Origin: Siphonodentalium dalli
Taxonomy: Eukaryota; Mollusca; Scaphopoda; Gadilida; Siphonodentaliidae
NCBI GenBank assembly: GCA_032622095.1
Contig: CP136065.1
Coordinates: forward strand, 55,423,949-55,487,948
DNA length: 64,000 nucleotides
Direction of reading: 5' to 3'
The notes beneath the pieces were generated by a model. That model was not told the DNA's origin and did no database searches. It worked only from the letters and a program-made list of their open reading frames with translations. Positions 45,516-57,072 of this stretch are shown piece after piece (position 1 is the stretch's first letter; every line of letters begins with the position of its first letter). The translations under genes and the position numbers were made by a program.

Positions 45516-45912
45516 CCCTTTACCCAACAGAAGGGCCCTGTGCCAATGCATTCTCTTATATATGCGAGTCGACCATAGGTCGCCTCGCATATATAAGAGA
45601 ATGCATTGGCTTATCACATTAAAAATTATAAAATTGTTAAAGAATGTAAGAAAAAATGGTAAAAAGTGTTAAAAAAAAGATTTTTTTTAGGCCAATGCAT
45701 TCTCTTATATATGCGAGGCGACCTATGGTCGACTCGCATATATAAGAGAATGCATTGGCACAGGGCATAACTGTAACTATCACAATGTGGTCAAGGAGCC
45801 GGTTCCAATGATATCCATATTTGTATGGTTCTATTGAGACAGACCGAAGATATTTTAGGCTGTTGAAGCTTTAATTATTTGGCCGGGTTTGGCCGGTTTG
45901 TTGGGTAAAGGG
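45516..45912. mobile_element. TTAA-flanked MITE, family A, copy 4
   Basis: TTAA at 45512-45515 and 45913-45916, with ends CCCTTTACCCAACAG and TTTGTTGGGTAAAGGG. It is nearly identical in layout to copy 1 (twin hairpins at about 45540-45610 and 45690-45760). Confidence 0.88.
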
Positions 45913-45916
45913 TTAA

Positions 45917-46844
45917 ATGTGCTTCAGTTTTCGCCATTTTGTAAAACGCGTATGAAAAGCATACATATGTTTTATAACTAGCCCCTATTTTTATTTGCAA
46001 ATAAAGTATGTTCAGACCAAGCTTGGTTTCTTATATAACCTATCATCATTTCAGTCGCTACGGGTGAAGGAATACTGTAAAGAGGTTAATTTCACCGGCG
46101 GAAATCACTACACTACATGCACGTATATAGAGACCCCGGAACTGCACGACATGATGCATTGTCCAAATACATGAATCAGGTTACCTTCCATGTGTGTGGA
46201 TCACAAATAAGTGCTTGTCGGTAGTTGAACCAGAATAAACATCCACGCAAGGCCCAAATGCGCTATGCACCTTGGCAACTGAGCCACCATTGTTGGTAGT
46301 ATGTATATGTCCCGATACGTCTAGAGTTGAAGGGTTGGTTTGGCCGTGGTTCGGGAACATTAAACAATAAGAGTCCGTAGCTTTTGATAACTTTATATGT
46401 ATATAAGTCTATCTTGATAAACACAGCAAGCATCGGTATAGGTGAACAGAGGTGTTGGCGGTTCGGCGGTCGGAGAGAGAGTTCCTCGGTATTTCTTGAC
46501 ACTAGTGGTTATTATAACGTATGGTGTATCATGCGTCCAAATAAGGTCTGAGGTATCATGGTACCCATGTCTGTGACGTGTATCATACCATTGTTCACTG
46601 CAGAATGATAGTGGTCTGATCCTCCCTAACTTATACAATGGGAGCTACCAGTCACAGCCAATTTAGAATATGATCTTGTTAATTGTGCTTGTATCCATTA
46701 TATCATTTATATCTCTATGTGCTGTGTTTATCTATACAATTAACCCTAGCATTACAATCACTGGGGAAAGTAAGTTCATCATAGAATTGGGAAAACATAT
46801 AACAATAAATATACTATCTTCTGTACTATCGGACAGATACTCAC
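45917..46844. other. Intron, no gene recognised
   Basis: 45983-46015 ('gcccctatttttatttgcaa') resembles the end of the shared LINE 3' UTR. Frames at 46263-46638 (minus) have no splice or domain support. Confidence 0.35.
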
Positions 46845-46962
46845 AGCTAGGTGTGAACTCAAGCACAAAGTCTCCGTCGGCCGCTTGTGTCTGATTCAAA
46901 TGACAGACCTTTTTCCTTACTGTACCGTCTACCTTATTCCCATCTACATTTTGCTTCAAGAC
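46845..46962 (-). CDS. Membrane-protein gene: distal half of Cys-rich domain
   Basis: The acceptor AG is at 46964-46963 after 'ttttttttatcac'. The donor is CTAGCT|GTGAGTAT with GT at 46844-46843. The exon is 118 bp, phase 0 in and phase 1 out. It encodes VLKQNVDGNKVDG, then KKVCHLNQTQAADGDFVLEF, then TPS, with one Cys and an N-glycosylation sequon (NQT). The phase-1 exit joins the stalk exon to give Ser. In relatives remembered from molluscs, this region ends the repeat unit with an L-TP motif, which is also seen here. Confidence 0.82.
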
Positions 46963-47169
46963 CTGTGATAAAAAAAACCATGTGCATGAGTATATTCTTC
47001 AGTTTGAGTTGACCTAGATCATACCATGAATCTCCACTCTGGCTAACGCCCGTATATAGAAATCATATTCCACCAATACAAAACCTTGAAACTTTTTGAA
47101 GTGTTGACAGGAAACCTCATCAAGTCGAAAAAATAACGCGGGGAATATATTTATTACTGATCAACTGTT
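46963..47169. other. Intron, no feature seen
   Basis: Nothing could be supported. Confidence 0.3.
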
Positions 47170-47677
47170 CCTAAAAGGTACGGTTGGTCTTGGCGGTGGG
47201 TATCCTGTGAAAATATTTCCACCCGTCAAAAACCGCCACAAACAGAAAGAACATCAAAATGTAGATATACTTTGTCCGTATACAAATAAGAAATATCGCA
47301 TAAACAGTATGTTATGGTCATATGTTTGACCATTGTTATGTAAACAAAAGCATAAAAAGTTACTTTTCTGGTGTTTGTTTATATTATGATGGTAAACATA
47401 AAGAGCGTTCTTTGTTGGTGAATACCTGATATGGAACTAATAAGAGCGTTTATGCCATTTGTGTGTGATTAGCCAGTAGCGTTGTGCTGTCTTCTATAAC
47501 ACAATCAGGCTCTTGCTTAGGTAAAATATAGTAGTTCTTTATGATAACATGCTGTTTACGCGATGGTCATGGTATATATGAACGGAACTCAGTGTATGCG
47601 TTTTAATGTTTTTCTGTTTACGGTGTTTGGAACAAATATGAATATTTTCGACAATTAAGGCCGCACGTGCCTTTAAA
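47170..47677 (+). mobile_element. Dispersed element family D, copy 3
   Basis: Left end CCTAAAAGGTACGG, right end CGCACGTGCCTTTAA. It shares 'cgtcaaaaaccgccacaaac', 'catatgtttgacc' and 'gatatggaactaataagagc' with copies 1 and 2. Its right end abuts the next foldback directly. Confidence 0.6.
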
Positions 47678-48037
47678 GGGAGACTGTACCCTAAATCAGC
47701 CCATTTTGGGGACCATCTCATTTTATACTCAACAGAATATATGCAACAAATGAATGAATTTGAGCCATGGATGAGTGCAAAATACATCCATTTACCGTAT
47801 GAACGATACAAAACTACATGGTAACTACATGGTAATTATAATGAAAATGAATTTATGACTCCAGCCATAAATTCATTTTCATTATAATTACCATATTGTT
47901 TTCGTCATTCATAGAGCATACGAGTGTATTTTGCCCTAATCTATGGTTCAAATTCATTCACTTGTTGCATATTATTCTGTTGAGAAAAATAAGATGGTCC
48001 CATAAATGGCCGTATTTAGTGTACAGTCCCCCCCCCC
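47678..48037. mobile_element. 360-bp foldback with GGGACTGTAC ends
   Basis: GGGAGACTGTACCCTAAAT at the left is inversely matched at 48012-48030, and the arms pair through 'aatgaatgaatttgagccat' to a centre near 47870 ('aattataatgaaaatgaatt' and complement). Flanks are TTTAAA (left) and TTTAAT (right), after a C-run at 48028-48037. Confidence 0.7.
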
Positions 48038-48052
48038 TTTAATAATGTCCTT

Positions 48053-48239
48053 CACTGTAGGTGAATGTCCCAACTCCAAATTGCATGTTTTTCTGTGACC
48101 TGTGAGCCGATATAGGAAAAAAACCTTGAATTAATTACCCAGGAAAAATTCCATAATTGTAATTAAGCGACGCAAAGCAAAATCGCTCACAAATTCACTT
48201 AAATCGTGAAATTTGGAGTTGGGACATTCACCTACAGTG
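48053..48239. mobile_element. 187-bp element with 30-bp inverted ends
   Basis: CACTGTAGGTGAATGTCCCA at 48053 and its complement ending at 48239. No clear target duplication. The interior is AT-rich. Confidence 0.65.
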
Positions 48240-48544
48240 CAGTACATTGTTAAGGAAGAGATAATAAGTAATAAATTTGACACGTTTTGGAAAATGTTAA
48301 ACTAGAATTGACAGTGGTTAACATTATATTTTGGTAATTAATCGATTCTGATAACTAAAGCGTCTTTTGAAGAAATGTTGTTGTTGTTGTTGTTGTTGTT
48401 GGAATCTGATGATACCGGACCATCGAATCGGATTGTGTACCTTTAAATATAGATATGTCACTTGGTTCTGTATTGTGGTACACTGCCACGGAAAAAAAAT
48501 CTAATGACGTGCTGCCTATATACGTCTGACTACTAGTCCTACTA
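48240..48544. other. Intron with (GTT)n microsatellite
   Basis: A GTT repeat of about eight units lies at 48377-48402. Nothing else was seen. Confidence 0.5.
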
Positions 48545-48749
48545 CAGTAATGCCCTAAATAATCGACTCCTTAACCATTATGGGTAATTTTTCAGGATTT
48601 AGTGGGAAATATGGCTTGTTGCCATTCATCGGAAAGCTCTCACTGAGAGCTTTCCGATGAATGGCAACAAGCCATATTTCAGACTAAATCCTGAAAAATT
48701 ACCCATAATTCTGCTGTGGTTAAGGAGTCGAATATTTAGGACATTACTG
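48545..48749. mobile_element. TA-flanked palindromic MITE (Tc1/mariner-like ends)
   Basis: The element begins CAGTAATGCCCTAAATAATC and ends with the near-exact complement. It is flanked by TA at 48543-48544 and 48750-48751. The whole 205 bp is one hairpin centred at 'agctctcactgagagct' near 48646. A half-copy lies at 56778-56869. Confidence 0.75.
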
Positions 48750-48751
48750 TA

Positions 48752-49692
48752 CATGTATATTTACCAAGATATTCTTCAGCTTTAGGTCCATAATTATAGT
48801 TATGTTCATCATCAAAGTCTTTCTGTGAGACATTTCTAATATAATCTTACAGAAGTTCATTAGTCGGTATGCGCTAATTACATTTTACCACTACGATAAT
48901 GAGCTCATAATCTATAGCTTGAAATTCAGCCAATGCTTATTGATTGATTGATTGATTTTTTATTTGTACAATAACAAATGATATAACAACATAATTATGA
49001 ACAAGTATATGATAAGTATTGTACAGGAGCAGCATGACCATGGTTGGTCGCCTCCTGCTGCCCCTGAATGATATATATATACATAAGGATGGCGGGTGAA
49101 TTCAAAGATGTATTCAGGGTTCGATACCTCTAGATACGGCACCAATATATTTTATAAAATCTATTTCTGGGATGTCCACTAGCTTTATGGCGCTGAACAG
49201 TTTTACTATAAGCAGAGTCGACACAATTTCATAGGTTATAAAATTATCAACAAAAAAATCAAACAAAATTTGATCTGTCAATTTAATTGTCCCTCAAGTA
49301 TTCCACTGAATTACATTAATTCTAGACTTGATTGATTATTTCCCCACACGCAAACGTGCATGTGTTATGCATTATGGTGTTATCAAGCAAGAGTGTTTAC
49401 ACGATATCAATAACCCTGAATACATCTTTAAGTATATGCTATATACATGCTGTTCCAGACTTGAACGCGAAGCGGAAATTAAAGAAACACAAACTTTATT
49501 TAGGGCACACTAGACTACGTGTATACGTGATGTGGTTGCCTTGTTCCATTTCAGAGGATTAAAACAAGGTAACCGAGAAGGGCGGTGGATTCAGGGAGGA
49601 TATATATATACGGTCAACCAAAGTTGGGTTTATATAATGCTAAGATGTGAAGATAATTTGTTAATGTTGACATATATAACACGCACTACCGG
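48752..49692. repeat. Retroelement fragments in inverted arrangement, no gene
   Basis: At 48946-49145 (minus) a (TGAT)n tract and 'ttttttatttgtac' resemble a LINE 3' end. The frame containing NPEYIFEF there and the frame with NPEYIFKYM at 49405-49440 (plus) are related and oppositely oriented. CACTACCGG at 49684-49692 is the left target duplication of the next element. Confidence 0.4.
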
Positions 49693-51390
49693 GAGAGTGG
49701 CTAAAATGCAAGCTTGGCGCCAAGCTTGACAGTTTTTAAGGCAGGTGACTAAAAGACAAGCTTGGCGTTTTCAAATTTTTAAAAAGCCTTTTAAACGCTG
49801 TTTTCGGGTGAATTATGCGGGAATAGCACAGTTAATTACTTATATGGCCCATTTTCGTAAATTAATCGACAATAGTGGCAGTAATGTCCCCGATTGGTTG
49901 GTTAATAGGGGGTGTGGTCACAAAATCAAAACATCGTCTTTTACGCAGATTTCTTGTCGGTTTTTGGTCGATTTCTCTTTTTAAACATCAGTTGGACTAA
50001 GTTTTTTATTCGAAACATGTTGAATGGTTATCATTTATCACTCTCATAGTCGAGCTTGGCCGTTTTGAACATTATATGCGAAGAATTTTTTACTTTTAGA
50101 TGACCGACCACCGAACCGCCAAGCTCGAATAAAAAATCAAAATATTAAGCTGAATTTTCGCCGATTTCTCGTTTCTAAAACACGTTCCATCTAGTTTTTA
50201 TGTAAAAACGTGTAAAATGATTATCATTCTTCACAAATATAATCGGGCTTGGCGGTTTTGAACATTATATACAAAGAAATTTTGACATTTTGATGACCGA
50301 CCACCGAACCGCCAATCTCGAATAAAAAATCAAAATATGAAGCTGAATTTTCGCCGATTTCTCGTTTCTAAAACACGTTTCAGCTAGTTTTTATGTAAAA
50401 ACGTGTAAAATGATTATCATTCTTCACAAATATACTCGAGCTTGGCGGTTTTGAACATTATATACGAAGAATTTTTGACTCTCAGATGACCGACCACCGA
50501 ACCGCCAAGCTCGAATTTTAAATCAAAATATAAAGCTGAATTTCGGCCGATTTCTCGTTTCTAAAACACGTCCCAGCTAGTTTTCATGTAAAAACATGTA
50601 AAATGATTATCATTCTTCACAAATATAATCGAGCTTGGCGGTTTTTAATATTTTATATTAAGAATTTTGGACATTTTGATGACTCATGGTTGGTTAATAG
50701 GGGGTGTTAACTGTTAACCGAATGAAAACCTCGCTTTTTTACGCCGATTTCTTGTCGATTTTTGGCCGATTTCTCTTCTTAAACACCATTTACACATAGT
50801 TTGCATCTGAAAACACGTTTAATGATTATCATTTATCACTCTCATAGTCGAGCTTGGCGGTTTTGAACATTGTATACTGAGAATTTTCGACTTTTAGGTG
50901 ACCGACCACCGCGGCACCTCGAAACAGTGCGCGGAACTGCGCAGAACTACGCGGAAGTGCGCGGTACAAATGAAACAGTTATTATACACAGGGGCAGGTG
51001 GGGGTTGAATTAAAACATGAACTATAGTAGTAGACAGTCTTCAGTTGCGAATTTGTAAGGTTATTTTAACGTTTTAACTTGTATTGGAGAGAGAGAGAGT
51101 GAGTGGTAGAATCTACCGCGCACTGTTTCGAGAAAAAGCTTACTGCGCGATATCTACCGCGCATTGTTTCAAGAAAAGCTTACTCGTGGTTTCGGATTAG
51201 GGACCACACTTACATGTCTTAATTAGTAATAGTATAGCGGTAGACTGATTAGAGGTGACAGCTTACTTCATGTCATTGTAGAAAATAGAGAAGTTAAAAT
51301 GTTGAAACAACACAACCATCAGTGATTATTGAGTGATCAAATATGCAGGGTATAAGTATGAAGTCGACTCTGTCCATTTGATTCGATTTG

Positions 51391-52190
51391 ATGGATTTAA
51401 AAATAACTCATATTACCATTAATGGCCTCAGAGGTCACAAACAACAAATAGTTGAATATATCGAAGATAACAAGCCACATATATTAACACTTAATGAAAC
51501 AAAATTGGATCATAAGGCCTGAAATTCCTAAAATGGACGGGCCTCGTTTTAAAATTCGAAATTATTTTTTTTCAATTATCCATATAACGATCATACAAAC
51601 TGAATATATTTTGCTACATTAAGGGCACCGGAGACTTCTTTTTTAACATTTAGTTCATGCTCTGAAAAGTATGATGGTATTTTGCATATGTTTTCTAATT
51701 ACCACAGACACAATTATATCGGATAGTGAGGATTGGCTATCATCCGGCTTTTAGGGTTGTGTGTTTCAGTGGTAGATATCTGGCACCCGACTAATCATTT
51801 GACAATAGACACACACCGTGTTCTTCCAATTCCTCAGATATTGGCGACTGTGAATGATGATTTATGGAAGTCAATTTCCACATTATTATGCTATTATTAT
51901 TTAAGTTTCCTAACAAACCATGACATATAGATGTGGGCTTTCAGATAATAATCTAACAAGGAAGGTAAGACAACATTTTCCTTTATTTTCCACTGAAGGA
52001 ATTTCAGGCCATAAATCAAAAATCCGCTTTCCAGGATTTAATTTAATACGTAAAGATCGCACAAAGTTTGCCACGGCGGAGGTGTTGCCTTCCTTATCCA
52101 ACACATCCTATTTGACATTAAAGAAAAATTAGAACTCCTTCACCTAAATGACACTGGAGAATCAACTCATTGCTCAAATAACACAAATAA
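51391..52190 (+). pseudogene. LINE AP-endonuclease N-terminus, interrupted
   Basis: The plus-strand frame from 51391 begins MDLKITHITINGLRGHKQQI and reaches ILTLNETKLDHK, which is the first two endonuclease blocks (N-x-x-G-L-R and the catalytic NETKL). After the insert at 51516-52010 it resumes with FPGFNLIRKDRT, shifts frame by one near 52065-52075, and continues GGGVAFLI to about 52180. Block order and motifs are standard for AP-type LINE endonucleases. Later domains are absent or unrecognisable. Confidence 0.7.
51516..52010. mobile_element. 495-bp MITE inside the LINE endonuclease
   Basis: Ends GGCCTGAAATTCCT (51516-51529) and AGGAATTTCAGGCC (51997-52010) are exact inverse repeats, flanked by ATAA on both sides (51512-51515 and 52011-52014). 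Removing the element plus one ATAA rejoins the endonuclease frame. GGCC-type ends with a TAA-like target suggest PIF/Harbinger, but the duplication reads as four bases, so assignment is tentative. Confidence 0.75.
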
Positions 52191-55100
52191 ATGGGATGTA
52201 ATAATAGACCACGCGTTCGCCACGGAGGAAGCTGCCAACTCAGCATCGAAACCACCATGGGGGCCATTTTGGGGCGTTTTTTGTTCATTTTTAAAGGTTT
52301 TTGTGTATAAATTGAAAAAACAATGTATAATGTGCAAAATAATTTGAACTTTCCTCCTGAAACACTTTATGAAAAAATGCCATTTCGCATGTTCAGATTT
52401 TTGTTGATTTTTAGCTGAGTATACTCTTATTCCAAAATTAAACGAAAAAGTATTCTTTATAATTGCCAACACTTAAATTTCCAAACATTATTCCACGCCA
52501 TTGGACTAATAATAACTGCGCCATTGGACTAATAATAACTGTGAAAGTTTAAACAATTTGATCAAAATAGAGACTGATTGGAAAAAATTACCTGACTTGA
52601 CGGACAGACTACTTGACATAATAACTGATCAACAGAAACGTGGGCAAACCTAAATGTTGACCAGAGAGCAAGACGAGTAAACAAGACACTAGACAAAACA
52701 AACTTTAAAGCTACCTGACTTTTTAAGTATGCCCGGATAAAAGCTGATGGGAGTTTAAAAAAAATAAAAAAATAAATATCTAATTTATCACGTAACTGTG
52801 GCTATTAATCCGATACCGCGCAGTAAGTTTTATGGTAACAACCGCGCAGTAAGCTTTTCTCGAAACAGTGCGCGGTAGATTCTACCACTCACTCTCTCTA
52901 AAGAAACGTTAAAATGGCCTTGCAAATTCGTAACTGAAGACCTTCTACTACTATATTTCATTAATATACATGTTTTAAATCAACTCCCCGTGCATAATAA
53001 CTGTTTTGTTCGTACCGCGCACTTCCGCGCACTTCTGCGCAGTTCCGCGCACTGTTTCGAGGTACCCGTTCGGTGGTCAAGGTACCCGTTCGAACCGCCA
53101 AGCTGAATTTCCGTCGATTTCTCGTTTCTAAAACACGTTCCAGCTAGTTTTTATGTAAAAACATGTAAAATGATTATCATTCGTCACAAATATACTCGAG
53201 CTTGGCGGTTTTGAATATTTTATATTAAGAATTTTTGACATTTGATGACCGACCACCGAACCGCCAAGCTCGAATTTTAAATCAAAATATGAAGCTGAAT
53301 TTCTTGAAATTTCTCGTTTCTAAAACATGTCCCAGCTATTATTCATGTAAAAACATGTAAAATGATTATCGTTCTTCACATATATACTCGAGCTTGGCGG
53401 TTTTTAACATTGTGTACTTAGAATTTTCGACTTTTATATGACCGCTCACCGAACCGCCAAGCCAATGCAAAATGATACCCAGACCAAACCGAGGCAAAAT
53501 GATACCCACCAAATATTGTCAACGTGTACCCATTAATGATCGTCCATGCAACTAATCAAACTTGTTCAATTATGTTATATTCTTGTTTCGATTTAGCATT
53601 GTGATTTAAATGGCATGTATATATAAGATAAGTTAGTCGTGTGTGGAACGGTCACAATGATAATATACATGAATTCCAGAGGGCAAACTAATATAATTTA
53701 ATTCTCCACCCACATTAAATTATTATTATTTGTTTTTTGGGGGGGGATTTGACCCAGGAGGATTTGAAAGGGCCTGAGACGTCATTTTTTCTTTCTTTTT
53801 AGTGTAAACATATTTTTATTTCCAACATAACATAATATGCACGTGTACAGGTGATACCAAATTAATATGCAAAATAGAAGAGATAATGTATGGAAATGAG
53901 GACCAGACAACAAGCCCGATGGCTTATATGAAGTCTTTTCCTCTTTGGCGACATGCCACTTCCCCGATAAGTGAGGGAGGGGTATCGATCAGATGAGAAA
54001 GGCTTGAGATAATGTTTATTTTTCTTAGCTTTCTTGAGTTTTCTTTCATCCGTCCCCATTAATTTAGGTTTTATTTATTTTATATATATCACTGATTAGC
54101 CAAGAACAGGTTAGTTGCAATTCGAGTAGTTTACTCACCAGGATGAAGTGAATTATAATCGACACGAATACTCCGTTACAGAATATATCCATACCCTCTG
54201 TCAGAATTATCAAACTAAACGCGTTGGTTCAACGTGGGAATCTGAACCCCAACTCATGATTTGTTTTAGTTTTTTTGACACAGCTCAATTGACTAGCAAT
54301 TGCTTTAAAAACAATTCATGACGCTTACTAAATCGGACAAACTGTTATCGCTCATAAACACACCATACAGTGCATTGGTAAGTGAAGTGGTGGAACTGTT
54401 TATGCAGTGACACGTCTATGTGCCGCTGTTTTGATAGGGTTGTTTGTTTTTTTTGCTTCCCCGCAGAACACTCGTCACTTTTGGGTTTGCCCTCTGGAAT
54501 TCATGTATATTATCATTGTGACCGTTCCACATACGACTAACTTATCTTATATATACATGCCATTTAAATCACAATGCTACATCGAAACAAGAATATACCA
54601 TAATTGAACAAGTTTGATTAGTTGCATGGACGATCATTAATGGGTACACGTTGACAATATTTGGTGGGTATCAGTTTGCCTCGGTTTGGTCTGGGTATCA
54701 TTTTGCATTGGCTTGGCGGTTCGGTGAGCGGTCATATAAAAGTCGAAAATTCTAAGTATTCAATGTTAAAAACCGCCAAGCTCGAGTATATATGTGAAGA
54801 ACGATAATCATTTTACATGTTTTTACATGAATAATAGCTGGGACATGTTTTAGAAACGAGAAATCTTCATATTTTGATTTAAAATTCGAGCTTGGCGGTT
54901 CGGTGGTCGGTCATCAAATGTCAAAAATTCTTAATATAAAATATTCAAAACCGCCAAGCTCGAGTATATTTGTGACGAATGATAATCATTTTACATGTTT
55001 TTACATAAAAACTAGCTGGAATGTGTTTTAGAAACGAGAAATCGGCGAAAATTCAGCTTAATATTTTGATTTAAAATTCGAGCTTGGCGGTTCGGTGGTC

Positions 55101-55755
55101 GGTCATCAAAATGTCAAAAATTCTTTGTATATAATGTTCAAAACCGCCAAGCCCGATTATATTTGTGAAGAATGATAATCATTTTACACTTTTTTACATA
55201 AAAACTTGCTGAAACGTGTTTTAGAAACGAGAAATCGGCGAAAATTCAGCTTCATATTTTGATTTTTTATTCGAGATTGGCGGTTCGGTGGTCGGTCATC
55301 TAAAAGTCAAAAATTCTTCGCATATAATGTTCAAAACCGCCAAGCTCGACTATGAGAGTGATACATGATAACCATTCAACATGTTTCGAATAAAAAACTT
55401 AGTCCAACTGATGTTTAAAAAGAGAAATCGACCAAAAACCGACAAGAAATCTGCGTAAAAAGACGATGTTTTGATTTTGTGACCACGCCCCCTATTAACC
55501 AACCAATCGGGGACATTACTGCCACTATTGTTGATTAATTTACGAAAATGGGCCATATAAGTAATTAACTGGTGCTATTCCCGCATAATTCACCCGAAAA
55601 CAGCGTTTAAAAGGCTTTTTAAAAATTTGAAAACGCCAAGCTTGTCTTTTAGTCACCTGCCTTAAAAACTGCCAAGCTTGCATTTTAGCCACTCTCCACT
55701 ACCGGTGCATGTATGTATCTAATTGGTGCGATGACCTTGCCACCAATATACTTAC

Positions 55756-55871
55756 GAAACAGGCGAATCTGTATGTATTGATGTTGTCTACTGTTGTTTG
55801 TGGGTTGATGGTATAGACGTATGTCATACCTGACACCTCAAACGTTGCGGCACAGTGCATGTCACCAGAAT
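55756..55871 (-). CDS. Membrane-protein gene: middle of Cys-rich domain
   Basis: The acceptor AG is at 55873-55872 and the donor is GTTTC|GTAAGTAT with GT at 55755-55754 (strong). The exon is 116 bp, phase 1 in and phase 0 out. It encodes SGDMHCAATFEVSGMTYVY, then TINPQTTVDN, then NTYRFACF. The C-x(n)-Y-x-F-x-C arrangement and the VDN-xxTYRFxC string resemble a module seen repeatedly in molluscan extracellular proteins (compare the DUF7042-7045 group, from memory). Two Cys are present. The 6-kb foldback lies in the intron directly downstream. Confidence 0.82.
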
Positions 55872-56104
55872 CTGCAAATATAGTTTGCCGTTTTATTAAA
55901 ATTACAAAGCTGTCTTCTCACAAACTTGTGAAACCAGAGCGTGGTGGTTGGTTATAATACAACTTATTTGAAAGGATATATATTCTTGAAGCTTTCAGTG
56001 AACTAGTAATTGCACGACCTTGGTGTTTTATGGGGTCAAGATTAGCACATGTAGTTAAATGTATGGACTACGTATGCATCGACTTTGTAGTACGATTCAT
56101 CATT

Positions 56105-56777
56105 TTCAGTTTAAACCTGGTTTAAGAACCTACTCGGTTTAAAGGTTCATTTAATTTTCGAGTCACCGATTATGTTGTTGTATATTGCCTTGGTAAATAT
56201 GATTAAAACACAATAATTCATCACCTTTTGGAATGTTTGTGTCTCAGAAGGTACCCATAGAGTAAAAGAAATAGATGAAATCATAGAAACAATCCCCCCA
56301 TTTTGCTCCCAGAATGAAACATAATTCAAACTAAGATATAGTTATTTCCCCTTCCATTGAAAATAATAAATTTTGCAATACAGTCCAGATGAAACTTAAG
56401 CACAGAAAACACGTCGGTACCTCAACAAAAACAACATATTCACAGTTTATTACACCGGATAAGTTGATAATACAACGTTTTTGGAGCTTCCTCTTTCAAA
56501 TGGTATACTGTATATGATATGGGGTTCGAAAATTAAGTGGGCCTTTAAAGTGTCGTTTTACAGCTGAAACAGATTTAAACTCGAGACCGAAGGTCTACCG
56601 AAGGTCTAAGAATCTTCGGTTCCACCTAGGTCAAAAAGTCCCAGCTTATATAAACTATAATATATCCATATCGCCTAGTGCAACAATCGTGCATGTCTAT
56701 CGTGCGAATCGCAGTCTCCCAACGACCGTGGAATCTGAAAATTGAGATAACTAGCATATTTTATCGGAACTTCTATA
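56105..56777. other. Intron, no gene recognised
   Basis: A frame at 56147-56329 (minus) has no support. The string 'ctccttccaat...' style LINE remnants were not confirmed. Confidence 0.3.
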
Positions 56778-56870
56778 AGTGAATGGCAACAAGCCATATT
56801 TCCGACAAAATCGTGAAAAATACCCATAATTCTACTGTGGTTAAGGAGTCGATTATTAGGGCATTACAGT
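56778..56870. mobile_element. Half-copy of the TA-flanked MITE
   Basis: 'aatggcaacaagccatattt', 'aaatacccataattct' and 'tggttaaggagtcgattatt' correspond to the right half of 48545-48749. It ends at 'gcattacag' followed by TA. Confidence 0.7.
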
Positions 56871-56904
56871 ATATGTATAGCGAATACAACAATAGTTCAT
56901 TTAC

Positions 56905-57072
56905 CTGAATACGAGATATCATCAGCACACCCGAGTGACTTGTTGACAGCAGTTGTAGTCGTGTCCGTGCATGAGTCCAGGCTGGATGTTGCTCCACAAT
57001 TGCCGCCAACGGTATAACTGTATCGTCCGAGTATCAGATTCGGACAGTTTATCTTCGATGTTAACATGGTCG
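56905..57072 (-). CDS. Membrane-protein gene: proximal half of Cys-rich domain
   Basis: The acceptor AG is at 57074-57073 ('cctgtatatgtttcag') and the donor is TATTCAG|GTAAAT with GT at 56904-56903. The exon is 168 bp with both ends in phase 1. It encodes TMLTSKINCPNLILGRYSY, then TVGGNCGATSSLDSCTD, then VNKSLGCADDISYS. It has four Cys and an NKS glycosylation sequon. The CP-x-L-x-G-x-YSYT opening and S-LD-C-TD pattern fit the molluscan Cys-rich family named above, where a unit runs from 'CP..L.G.Y.Y' to 'L.L.P'. Together with the two following exons it forms one unit with seven Cys, an odd number, so one may be free or pair elsewhere. Confidence 0.83.

Larger units (their letters stand above)
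50914..53066. mobile_element. Second inverted-repeat element nested in the left arm
   Basis: It interrupts a 193-bp unit between 'gaccgaccaccg' (about 50911) and 'gaaccgccaagc' (about 53092). Arms of about 210-260 bp start GGCACCTCGAAACAGTGCGC and run through GCGC-rich repeats, 'gggggttgaattaaaacatg' and 'agagagtgagtggtagaatc'. The right-arm counterpart is 52800-53066. It carries a LINE fragment in its interior. Confidence 0.7.
49693..55696. mobile_element. 6-kb foldback transposon with 9-bp target duplication
   Basis: The left end is GAGAGTGGCTAAAATGCAAG and the right end is its complement. Exact 9-bp repeats CACTACCGG flank it (49684-49692 and 55697-55705). The arms contain a non-repeated outer part (49693-50030 / 55350-55696), then about 193-bp tandem units with CGAGCTTGGCGGTTTTGAAC and its complement. 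Left-arm units start near 50051, 50245, 50437, 50629, 50848, 53195 and 53388; inverse units follow from about 54770 to 55345. The inner arms 53461-53695 and 54480-54716 enclose a loop of about 0.8 kb that includes a possible reversed LINE 3' tail (53795-54060). A 9-bp duplication with long terminal repeats is typical of Mutator-like foldbacks (inference). No transposase was seen. Confidence 0.8.
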
